DNA of 13,149 nt from an uncultured Spongiibacteraceae bacterium (GTDB lineage Bacteria > Pseudomonadota > Gammaproteobacteria > Pseudomonadales > Dasaniaceae): positions 1-13,149 of the forward strand of contig CALBVI010000174.1 in assembly GCA_937969395.1 (NCBI GenBank), written 5' to 3'. The first letter of the stretch is position 1. Each line of letters starts with the position of its first letter. The notes under the pieces were generated by a model. It worked only from the letters and a program-made list of their open reading frames with translations. It had not been told where the DNA came from and made no database searches. Position numbers and translations under genes: made by a program. Shown piece after piece: positions 1 through 7,791 of the stretch.

Positions 1-206
1 ACTTCGGTGAACTAAAACAACACTTCGCGCCCATCTATAACCAACTAGACCACTACTACCTTAACGACATTGAAGGGCTAGAAAACCCTACCAGTGAAAA
101 CCTTGCTCGCTGGATATGGCAAAAACTCAAGCCCACCCTAAGCATTCTTAGCCAAATTGAGATCAAAGAGACCTGCACAAGTGGCTGTATTTACCGCGGA
201 GACTAA
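1..206 (+). CDS. queD: 6-carboxy-5,6,7,8-tetrahydropterin synthase QueD, C-terminal part (5' end outside window)
   Basis: QueD converts dihydroneopterin triphosphate to 6-carboxytetrahydropterin, the first committed step towards preQ0 and the queuosine tRNA modification, in the cytoplasm. The reading frame starts at base 3 and gives 67 residues before the TAA at 204-206. The visible part contains LDHYYLND (the family's conserved His segment), [15 protein letters not shown], and the ending [13 protein letters not shown]. These match the C-terminal half of E. coli QueD as I remember it almost word for word, including the KETCT segment that carries the substrate-binding Glu. Only about the last 55% of the usual ~120 residues is present, because the gene enters from the left edge. 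No intrinsic terminator is evident immediately downstream. The identification is strong; only the missing N-terminus is unseen. Confidence 0.95.
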   Translation, partial: FGELKQHFAPIYNQLDHYYLNDIEGLENPTSENLARWIWQKLKPTLSILSQIEIKETCTSGCIYRGD

Positions 207-460
207 AGCTCTCACACAAAATAAAACAAACCGCAAGCACTTATGCACACTTTTTTTAAACGAATTAAAACAAACATCAGCACTGTTGATAACTAATCTT
301 TCACTTTAAAGAAAATTAGTAACTGGTTGATTTATAAGGAAATATAAAAATAAGCCGTTTTTTTGGCCAATTTGCTAAAAACACCGAGAAAGCTGAAGCA
401 GAGAAAGGTTCAAACATATTATCAACAAAGTTATCCACAGGAACTGTGGACAACCATTAT
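207..460. other. AT-rich intergenic region with a cluster of DnaA-box-like nonamers
   Basis: Between the ends of queD and the convergent minus-strand gene lie five nonamers matching the DnaA box TTATNCACA with zero or one mismatch. They are TTATGCACA at 241-249 (+, perfect), TTATCAACA at 284-292 (-), TTATCAACA at 419-427 (+), TTATCCACA at 431-439 (+, perfect), and TTGTCCACA at 445-453 (-). The 126 bp between the second and third box are very AT-rich. The last two boxes also form a nearly perfect inverted repeat with a 3-nt loop (431-440 against 444-453). Convergent gene ends do not need promoters, so the density is notable. Possible roles are DnaA titration or reactivation, an origin-like site, or chance in AT-rich DNA. 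No dnaA, dnaN, gidA, parA or rep gene is visible nearby. Confidence 0.5.
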
Positions 461-1141
461 TTACTCAAAACCAGCAGATAACAACGTCACCGCATCAACC
501 ATTTCTTCTGTATTGGCAAAACTTTTTCGCTTGATAACAGCCCACTCGGCCTCCCCTCCAGCATCTGATGCCAAAATAATAGACATAGCCTCATGCTTAC
601 CCACAAAGATACCGTGCATACCAGAGCACGGAGAAAAATCAGGGGCAACAACCATATCAAAAGCCGGTATACCACGACGATGAGGAGCATCGCTAAAAGG
701 TATACTCCGGTTTCTAGAAAAGCTGTTATAAATCTTACCTATACGGTCTTCGAATCCCTCGGTTTTAAGTGCCGTCATAATCGCTATGCGATGTTCCCTT
801 GACTGTTTTTCATCGGCCATAGCTGACTCAGCATTTTGAGCCGCGCTATCTTGGCCTGACCTATTCTGATCGGAGCTATTTTGACCTGCAGCATCTTGAC
901 TCAAAGCATCTTGACTCAAAGCATCTTGGCTGAAAGCATTTTGACCAGAAGTATCCTGACTCGAAGCATAATCCCCCAGGCTTTCCACCGACGACGCCAC
1001 GATATCCAAGGCCTCTAGAGCTTCTTTCAGCTTAATAACGTCTGCCTTTTGATGGCGAATGATGCCGTCATAATCTAATACTTTTGAGATTTCTATTAAC
1101 GTCGTTGCTTGCTTTAGGATCTCGTTTGAAAATACACGCAT
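461..1141 (-). CDS. Hypothetical protein with nine central pentapeptide (S/G)Q(D/N)xx repeats
   Basis: I do not recognise this 226-residue protein. Residues 1-58 look helical and charged (KADVIKLKEALEALDIVASS). Residues 61-105 are nine tandem pentapeptides with Gln at exact spacing 5 (Q62, 67, 72, 77, 82, 87, 92, 97, 102), each followed by Asp or Asn. This is an acidic, polar and probably flexible linker. Residues 115-226 look like a folded domain, with segments such as RRGIPAFDMVVAPDFSP and GMHGIFVGKHEAMSIILAS. No signal peptide or membrane segment is seen. The start is supported by AAGG at 1149-1152, 7 nt upstream of the ATG. It is convergent with queD and divergent from the porin gene, so neither neighbour suggests a role. 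Its codon usage does not look foreign. The gene call is reasonably safe; the function is unknown. Confidence 0.75.
   Translation of the reverse strand: MRVFSNEILKQATTLIEISKVLDYDGIIRHQKADVIKLKEALEALDIVASSVESLGDYASSQDTSGQNAFSQDALSQDALSQDAAGQNSSDQNRSGQDSAAQNAESAMADEKQSREHRIAIMTALKTEGFEDRIGKIYNSFSRNRSIPFSDAPHRRGIPAFDMVVAPDFSPCSGMHGIFVGKHEAMSIILASDAGGEAEWAVIKRKSFANTEEMVDAVTLLSAGFE
827..961 (-). repeat. 15-bp tandem repeat, nine units, inside the hypothetical gene
   Basis: Nine in-frame 15-bp units encode (S/G/D/A)Q(D/N)xx. The central units are nearly identical at DNA level (cttgactcaaagcat repeated on the plus strand around 896-925), while the outer units have diverged. That pattern suggests expansion by slippage or unequal recombination, with the centre youngest. 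The reading frame is preserved throughout. Confidence 0.85.
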
Positions 1142-1412
1142 ACATAAACCTTATTATATTTTTTCGAGCACAGAGACACATTAATCCTTTGATACAGCCA
1201 CTATGGGCACACCTTTAACATCAGTAATAATACCTAGTATTAATCATACAGCTGCCACCAATTATAATAGAAAACTAGAATAACGCTTTGTTTTTAAAGC
1301 ATCAGTACAAAGCCAGCATTCATCCATGCCTAAACATCTCTTAGCAAACAACAGCGTCATTAACCAGAAAATCAATTACATCCCACAATTAATCCTGCTA
1401 TCTGCTATCCAG

Positions 1413-1432
1413 TTGTCATTTCTCTATGACAA
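1413..1432. promoter_or_regulatory. Perfect 7-bp inverted repeat (TTGTCAT / ATGACAA)
   Basis: TTGTCAT at 1413-1419 and ATGACAA at 1426-1432 are exact reverse complements separated by 6 bp (ttctct). The site lies about 170 bp upstream of the porin start. The arms resemble the Pho half-site CTGTCAT, but in head-to-head orientation. It could be an operator for a dimeric regulator or a secondary PhoB contact; this is inference. Confidence 0.35.
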
Positions 1433-1489
1433 TATTAAATAAGACGCACTTTAAAGTGGTCGCAATACTAATTTCGACTAAAATTAAAC

Positions 1490-1529
1490 TCATCATTTAA
1501 CTGTCATATAAATGTAACAAAAATGCAGC
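1490..1529 (+). promoter_or_regulatory. Candidate PhoB box array of the porin promoter
   Basis: CTGTCAT at 1501-1507 is an exact Pho half-site. After the AT-rich spacer ATAA comes ATGTAAC (1512-1518), then AAAA, then ATGCAGC (1523-1529). Upstream, TCATCAT (1490-1496) is followed by the spacer TTAA. The four 7-mers are thus phased at exactly 11 bp with 4-bp A/T spacers, the classical arrangement for tandem PhoB binding in which the box replaces a -35 element. A plausible -10 (TAGTTT or TATTAC) lies at 1534-1545, at the expected distance. Only the first half-site is a perfect consensus match. Confidence 0.6.
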
Positions 1530-1603
1530 AGAATAGTTTTATTACATTTGAAACCTTACAACGACTTTAAAAGGCATCTATGCCATCACCACGGAGACAC
1601 CCG

Positions 1604-2539
1604 ATGAAACAAAAATTTATCCCTGCAGCGATTGCAATAATCACTGCAAGCTCACTGTCATCAATCGCGATAGCTGATGGTCCAAGCTTTTACGGCAAGG
1701 CCAACGTCAGCTTAAATAACGTCGACTACGATGGCGGCGATGATCAATGGGAATTAAATAGTAATGCCTCACGAGTTGGCGTTAAGGGTAGCTATCAGGT
1801 CAGCGAAGGCTTAACAGCTATTTATAAATTAGAGTATGAAGTCGCTGTTGATGACGGCGAAGACGTCTTCAAACAACGAAATATTTATGGCGGTTTTCAA
1901 GGCAGCTTCGGCACCGTGATTGCTGGCAACCATGATACGCCAACCAAAATAGCACAAAGCAATGTTGACCGTTTTAATGACCAAGAAAACGGCGACATTA
2001 AGAATGTTTTCAAAGGCGAAACCCGTGCAAGCAATATAATCATGTATAGCTCACCTGAAGTTAACGGACTTTCTGCAACGGTTGCTATCATACCCGGCGA
2101 AGAAACAGGTGTTAATGACGGTCTCGCTGATGGCACCTCTATTGCCATAACCTATAAAAAAGACGAGCTTTACCTGGCTCTAACTAATGATAGCGAAGTT
2201 GAAGGCGTCGACGTAACTCGCTTTGTTGCAAGCTACGTTTATGAGGCATTTAATTTTGGTTTCATGTTACAAGAGGCCGAAATTATTAGCTCTGGTGATG
2301 AAGGCTCTGGCTACCTATTTAGCGGTGAGTACAAGCTAGATGACAACATCGTATTAAAAGCTCAGTTTAGCAACAACGATATTGATAGTGGCGATAAATC
2401 TCAAATCGCTTTCGGTGCTGACTATAAACTCAATAGCAATGCTAAATTCTTTGCTTATCTTTCAGCTATCGATACTGACACGACCACTGGAACACAAGAC
2501 GACACTGCATTTGGTGCCGGTTACGAAATTAAATTCTAA
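1604..2539 (+). CDS. Outer-membrane general porin (Gram-negative porin family)
   Basis: This is a trimeric-porin-type beta-barrel for passive diffusion of small solutes across the outer membrane. The chosen start at 1604 gives 311 residues and a clean signal peptide (MKQKFIPAA..., cleavage after SIAIA before DGPSFYG). GGAG at 1593-1596 sits 7 nt upstream. An in-frame ATG at 1580 would add eight polar residues and lacks a comparable ribosome binding site. The mature protein begins with the family's typical SFYGKANVSL strand and contains SRVGVKGSYQVSEGLTAIYK and RNIYGGFQGSFGTVIAG, which are hallmarks of OmpC-like and Porin_4 proteins. It ends GAGYEIKF with the terminal Phe of the BAM recognition signal. 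It is a little shorter than enterobacterial porins (~340-360). The Pho-box-like promoter suggests induction under phosphate limitation, but the sequence does not prove anion selectivity. Confidence 0.9.
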   Translation: MKQKFIPAAIAIITASSLSSIAIADGPSFYGKANVSLNNVDYDGGDDQWELNSNASRVGVKGSYQVSEGLTAIYKLEYEVAVDDGEDVFKQRNIYGGFQGSFGTVIAGNHDTPTKIAQSNVDRFNDQENGDIKNVFKGETRASNIIMYSSPEVNGLSATVAIIPGEETGVNDGLADGTSIAITYKKDELYLALTNDSEVEGVDVTRFVASYVYEAFNFGFMLQEAEIISSGDEGSGYLFSGEYKLDDNIVLKAQFSNNDIDSGDKSQIAFGADYKLNSNAKFFAYLSAIDTDTTTGTQDDTAFGAGYEIKF

Positions 2540-2563
2540 TTTTTATCAATGTATTAAAAAATC

Positions 2564-2589
2564 AAAAGGGGCTTTTTAGCCCCTTTTTT
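2564..2589 (+). terminator. Intrinsic terminator of the porin gene
   Basis: The stem AAAAGGGGCT (2564-2573) pairs perfectly with AGCCCCTTTT (2578-2587) around a TTTT loop, and the T-tract runs to 2589. It lies 25 bp after the porin stop. It isolates the porin gene from the small secreted protein downstream. Confidence 0.92.
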
Positions 2590-2727
2590 AATAAACCAAT
2601 TCATGAAAATATCATAATGATACAACAGCACTTTCAATCTATAATAAAATTACAAAAATGAAAGCCAACAACAAAACCTGTATCGTGAAGAAAATGTAGC
2701 GGACAAATCTATTACCAAGGTGAAAAC

Positions 2728-3186
2728 ATGAAATTTTTCTCTCCTCCTCTCATCCTATTATGCATTTTTTCATTATCAGCACACAGCGCCAGTGACGTTG
2801 ACATGGCAGATTCACTAGATTTTAATGCGTTTCATAACGATAAAAAAGAAACTCAAAAAACCTGGAAAACCGAGCCAAAAAAACCCATAGACAACACGCA
2901 AAACATTAACATCAATACCTCAAGTAGCGTGTCTATATCGAGCCAACAGGCCAATAAAAACACACCACATAACAGTAGCTTTTCAAACAACGACAACACA
3001 CATAAAATTCATGAACGCTACACCTTAAACAACAGCTTAAAAACACCTTACTCCGCTTTTTATGTTATCGAAGCTCTGCACAAAAAAATGGCTGAGTTAT
3101 GTCCCACAGGCTGGGAAAAAACCAGGGAATGGAGCACCCCTGTCGAAAATGATTTTAATCTGCACTATCAATTCATCTGCCTTTAA
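2728..3186 (+). CDS. Small secreted hypothetical protein
   Basis: I do not recognise this 152-residue protein. It begins with a signal peptide (MKFFSPPLILLCIFSLSAHS, cleavage near 20/21). There is no lipobox, since Cys12 is inside the hydrophobic core without the usual LxGC context, so export to the periplasm is the expected outcome. Residues 40-95 are very rich in Asn, Ser, Thr and Lys and look disordered. The C-terminal 50 residues look folded, with an ending that includes CPTGWEKTREW and HYQFICL. The only two cysteines of the mature chain, C125 and C151, frame this segment and could form a disulfide. AAGGTGA at 2717-2723 is a good ribosome binding site. The gene stands alone between the porin terminator and the thi leader, so the context gives no function. 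Confidence 0.7.
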   Translation: MKFFSPPLILLCIFSLSAHSASDVDMADSLDFNAFHNDKKETQKTWKTEPKKPIDNTQNININTSSSVSISSQQANKNTPHNSSFSNNDNTHKIHERYTLNNSLKTPYSAFYVIEALHKKMAELCPTGWEKTREWSTPVENDFNLHYQFICL

Positions 3187-3277
3187 AGTTTTTTCCCATC
3201 AAATAATACCTGCCATTAACTACTACGATTAAAAAACGCTTAACAAAATCACAGAAAAAAGAACAATATAAAAAAGA

Positions 3278-3306
3278 TTGTATTGCTCATCACAACTCTT
3301 TACACT
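3278..3306 (+). promoter_or_regulatory. Candidate sigma-70 promoter of the thi operon
   Basis: TTGTAT (3278-3283) and TACACT (3301-3306) are separated by 17 bp, but match the consensus at only three and four of six positions. Transcription would start near 3313, directly before the aptamer. A second possible -10, TATAAA at 3267-3272, has no well-spaced -35. The choice matters for the leader structure, so the call is tentative. Confidence 0.3.
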
Positions 3307-3314
3307 TGCTCGCA

Positions 3315-3412
3315 CTTGTCGGGGTGTTGCGTTAATTAGTTTAACCACTAGCTAACGCTTCTGAGATAGTCCCGTAAAACCTGATCCGGATAATACCGGC
3401 GTAGGAAACAAG
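3315..3412 (+). promoter_or_regulatory. TPP riboswitch aptamer (THI element)
   Basis: This RNA binds thiamine pyrophosphate and controls the thi operon downstream. The conserved core is intact: GGGGTG at 3321-3326, CTGAGA at 3361-3366, then ACCTGATCCGGATAATACCGG at about 3379-3399 followed by CGTAGGAAACA. P1 pairs CTTGT (3315-3319) with ACAAG (3408-3412). The variable P3 arm is elongated: GCGTTA (3329-3334) pairs with TAACGC (3353-3358), with a further short stem TTAGT/ACTAG inside. All TPP-contacting motifs I know are present, so binding is expected. The aptamer ends about 90 nt before the thiC start. Confidence 0.96.
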
Positions 3413-3414
3413 GA

Positions 3415-3444
3415 ACGAGCCTTAACCGCTCGTCTTTCTTATTT
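3415..3444 (+). terminator. Putative riboswitch-controlled intrinsic terminator in the thi leader
   Basis: ACGAGC (3415-3420) pairs with GCTCGT (3428-3433) around a 7-nt loop, followed by the U-rich stretch CTTTCTTATTT. The lower stem can extend by pairing the 3' strand of P1 and adjacent bases with CTTT, so hairpin and P1 compete for the same nucleotides. The stem is short, so termination efficiency is uncertain. The thiC Shine-Dalgarno is too far away for direct masking by P1, which favours a transcriptional mechanism. Confidence 0.5.
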
Positions 3445-3481
3445 GCCCCCCTGCGCCTTTTTTCGATCAGCCATTAATTAA

Positions 3482-5434
<1,953 letters not shown>

Positions 5435-5505
5435 TAGTGACAGTTAGTTTTTAATCATTAATTGCGAAACATAAAACCACTAACAGCTAGATAGGCTTTT
5501 AATTA

Positions 5506-6696
5506 ATGCATATTGGCATTGCTGGCGCAGGACTGATGGGCCGACTCTTAGGCTGGCAACTACTAAGAGCAGGCCATCAAGTCACACTTTTTGACCGCGA
5601 TCATATTGATGGTGAAGCAAGTGCTGCGCGGGTGGCGGCAGCAATGCTTGCGCCATTTAGTGAAGTTGTTAACTGTGAACGACAAATTTTTGATTGGGGT
5701 CTAGCAAGTTTAGAGCTGTGGCCTCAATTATTAAAACAACTCACTAGTGATAGCGCTCAAAAAATTGATTACCAACAGCGAGGCAGTATTGTTGTTGCTC
5801 ATCAACAAGATCAAGCCTACCTCGATCAATTTAATCAATTACTACAAACACGTGCATCTCAATATTCAGATGATATTGATTTACTCACGCAAAATGATAT
5901 CGCCAAGTTAGAACCTACTCTCGCGCAACGATTTAATAACGGTACTTTTTTACGTCGCGAAGGCTGCATCGATAACTGGGGACTATTAAACGAACTGGCA
6001 AGCACCATTAGTCGGCTCGGCGGCAACTGGCATAGCAATGTTGACGTTAATTCCGTTGGGCCTAACACTATAATCAGCAATAACATTAGTCATCGCTTCG
6101 ATTTAGCAATTGATACCCGCGGCTTAGGCAGCAAGCCACAACTATCCGATTTACGCGGCGTTCGCGGTGAAGTTTTATGGGTTAAAGCACCAGAAGTTCA
6201 TTTATCAAGACCAGTACGACTGATGCACCCACGCTATCAGTTGTATATTGCCCCGAAACCAAATCAGTTATTTGTTATAGGTGCTACCGAAATAGAAAGC
6301 GAATCAATGAGTCCAATTACTGTTCGCTCTAGCCTAGAATTACAATCTGCACTTTATAGTATCGACAGCGGCTTTGCTGAAGCTAACATTGTCAAAGCCT
6401 ACGCTAATTGTCGTCCCGCTTTTATCGACAACTTACCTCGCATTGATTATGAAAAAGGCTTAATGCGCATCAATGGTTTATACCGACACGGCTACTTACT
6501 TTCGCCCACTGTATTAATGACAGCATTGAATTATATTGGCGATAGCAACACTAGCAAGAGCAATGATATTAGCGAGAACAATGATCATAGCCTTATTCGA
6601 TTTACTGATACTGAAAAAGTCATAAGCAAATCAACCCATAGTATGACGACTGCAACCCATAGTATTACCACTGCAACAAAGGCGAGCGCGCAATGA
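5506..6696 (+). CDS. thiO: Glycine oxidase ThiO with an extra C-terminal tail
   Basis: ThiO is an FAD-dependent oxidase that turns glycine into the iminoglycine used by ThiG, the aerobic alternative to ThiH. The Rossmann motif GAGLMG (G7, G9, G12) opens the protein. Typical ThiO segments follow: RPVRLMHPRYQLYIAP (235-250), VIGATEIES (257-265) and the C-terminal NGLYRHGYLLSPT (323-335). The recognisable enzyme ends near residue 346. About 50 further residues (347-396) form a polar Ser/Thr/Asn-rich tail with a tandem 7-residue repeat, which ordinary ThiO proteins lack. The stop overlaps the thiS start (ATGA), implying translational coupling. The ribosome binding site is weak (AGG at 5493-5495). 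The function is confident; the role of the tail is unknown. Confidence 0.93.
   Translation: MHIGIAGAGLMGRLLGWQLLRAGHQVTLFDRDHIDGEASAARVAAAMLAPFSEVVNCERQIFDWGLASLELWPQLLKQLTSDSAQKIDYQQRGSIVVAHQQDQAYLDQFNQLLQTRASQYSDDIDLLTQNDIAKLEPTLAQRFNNGTFLRREGCIDNWGLLNELASTISRLGGNWHSNVDVNSVGPNTIISNNISHRFDLAIDTRGLGSKPQLSDLRGVRGEVLWVKAPEVHLSRPVRLMHPRYQLYIAPKPNQLFVIGATEIESESMSPITVRSSLELQSALYSIDSGFAEANIVKAYANCRPAFIDNLPRIDYEKGLMRINGLYRHGYLLSPTVLMTALNYIGDSNTSKSNDISENNDHSLIRFTDTEKVISKSTHSMTTATHSITTATKASAQ
6634..6675 (+). repeat. 21-bp tandem repeat in the thiO tail
   Basis: Two adjacent 21-bp units (6634-6654 and 6655-6675) differ at two positions and encode THSMTTA and THSITTA. They lie directly upstream of the thiO/thiS overlap. 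The frame is maintained, consistent with a recent in-frame duplication in a permissive C-terminal tail. Confidence 0.85.
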
Positions 6697-6896
6697 TATC
6701 TTTGCAAGTTAATGGCGAAACTAAAACACTAAACAGCGCATGTACCGTCGCTGATGCATTAAAAACATGGGGCTATCAAAGCAAAGATATTGCCATTGCA
6801 ATTAATGGTGAATTTGTGCCTCGCGCTTTTTATACACAGCAACCATTAATAGATAACGATTTAATCGATATCGTTACACCCATTCAGGGAGGCTAA
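6693..6896 (+). CDS. thiS: Sulfur carrier protein ThiS
   Basis: ThiS is a 67-residue ubiquitin-like protein whose C-terminal Gly-Gly is adenylated and converted to a thiocarboxylate, which donates sulfur to ThiG for the thiazole ring. The sequence shows the usual start (MISLQVNGETKTL), the NGEFVPRAFY segment and the essential end TPIQGG. The ATG overlaps the thiO stop by 4 nt, and the thiG start follows the stop after 3 nt, so the three genes are tightly coupled. The ThiS-adenylating enzyme (ThiF or a MoeB-like protein) is not encoded in the window and must be supplied from elsewhere. Confidence 0.97.
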   Translation: MISLQVNGETKTLNSACTVADALKTWGYQSKDIAIAINGEFVPRAFYTQQPLIDNDLIDIVTPIQGG

Positions 6897-6899
6897 ACA

Positions 6900-7709
6900 A
6901 TGGCGATTGAAATAGTCAAAGACGATCAGTGGCAACTCTATGGCAAACGCTTTAATAGCCGCTTATTAATTGGCACAGCACTATACCCATCACCGCAAAT
7001 TATGCAGCAATCGATCAAAGCGTCGCAGTCACAAATTGTAACTGTTTCGCTGCGCAGGCAATCACCTGAAAATCAAGGTGGCAATAGTATTTGGGAATTT
7101 ATTAAACAACTTAATTGCGAGTTACTACCTAACACTGCAGGCTGCCACAGCGCTAAAGAAGCTATTACACTGGCACAAATGTCCCGTGAAATTTTTAATA
7201 CTAATTGGATAAAACTTGAAGTCATCGGTGATGAATATAACTTACAACCGGATCCTTTCGGTACCTTAGAAGCCGCAGAAAAATTAATCAATTTAGGCTT
7301 TGACGTTTTCCCTTATTGCACCGATGACTTAGTACTTTGCCAACGGCTACATGACGTTGGCTGTAAAGTATTAATGCCCTGGGGCGCACCGATTGGTACT
7401 GGCCGAGGTTTAATGAATAGCTATGCACTGCAAACAATACGAGAGCGACTACCCAACGTACCCTTAATTGTTGATGCCGGTATCGGCAAGCCTTCTCACG
7501 CAGTACAGGCAATGGAGATAGGCTATGATGGTATTTTATTAAATACCGCGGTAGCACAAGCGTCTGATCCGATCATGATGGGGCAAGCCTTTGGTGAAGC
7601 AGTTACCGCTGGCCGTAAGGGCTATCTCGCAGGAGCAATGACTAAGCGACAAACGGCTCAGCCTAGCACGCCTGTATTAGGCACGCCTTTTTGGCATCAG
7701 ACTAACTAA
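6900..7709 (+). CDS. thiG: Thiazole synthase ThiG
   Basis: ThiG is a (beta/alpha)8 enzyme that condenses 1-deoxy-D-xylulose 5-phosphate, the imine from ThiO and sulfur from ThiS-thiocarboxylate into the thiazole phosphate carboxylate. Its 269 residues match the usual length. Family motifs are [10 protein letters not shown] (22-31), [10 protein letters not shown] (47-56), [13 protein letters not shown] (76-88), the Schiff-base lysine K105 in WIKLEVIGD, and [13 protein letters not shown]. The Shine-Dalgarno AGGGAGG (6886-6892) overlaps the codons for the ThiS Gly-Gly end and lies 7 nt before the ATG. An 82-bp gap without an evident terminator leads to thiDE, consistent with one operon. Confidence 0.98.
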   Translation: MAIEIVKDDQWQLYGKRFNSRLLIGTALYPSPQIMQQSIKASQSQIVTVSLRRQSPENQGGNSIWEFIKQLNCELLPNTAGCHSAKEAITLAQMSREIFNTNWIKLEVIGDEYNLQPDPFGTLEAAEKLINLGFDVFPYCTDDLVLCQRLHDVGCKVLMPWGAPIGTGRGLMNSYALQTIRERLPNVPLIVDAGIGKPSHAVQAMEIGYDGILLNTAVAQASDPIMMGQAFGEAVTAGRKGYLAGAMTKRQTAQPSTPVLGTPFWHQTN

Positions 7710-7791
7710 TAATAAAAAGACAAATAATAGAAAGACCAGCAATAGAATAAACAGCCAATTGTAAAATACATAATCGATCAACGAGTTAATA

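Larger units (their letters stand above)
1142..1603. other. Divergent intergenic region upstream of the porin gene
   Basis: About 460 bp without a convincing gene separates the divergently oriented hypothetical gene and the porin gene. It holds an inverted repeat at 1413-1432 and a PhoB-box-like array at 1490-1529, both listed separately. The part from 1155 to 1400 is AT-rich, and I see no clear promoter, RNA gene or repeat in it, although the promoter of the minus-strand hypothetical gene should lie there. Confidence 0.6.

Noticed and set aside
363..683. Open frame of 106 codons on the plus strand overlapping the hypothetical minus-strand gene
   Set aside because: It lies largely antisense to the repeat protein, has no ribosome binding site, and its composition looks like chance translation across the AT-rich spacer.
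1580..1603. Earlier in-frame ATG for the porin
   Set aside because: It would put eight polar and basic residues in front of a complete signal peptide, while the ATG at 1604 has GGAG at ideal spacing.
5443..5484. Inverted repeat GTTAGT / ACTAAC between thiC and thiO
   Set aside because: Only 6 bp of stem around a 30-nt loop with no T-tract; not a credible terminator, so thiC and thiO are left in one operon.
7288..7557. 89-codon minus-strand frame inside thiG
   Set aside because: It is antisense to a clearly functional thiG and has no motifs; it is a by-product of codon bias.
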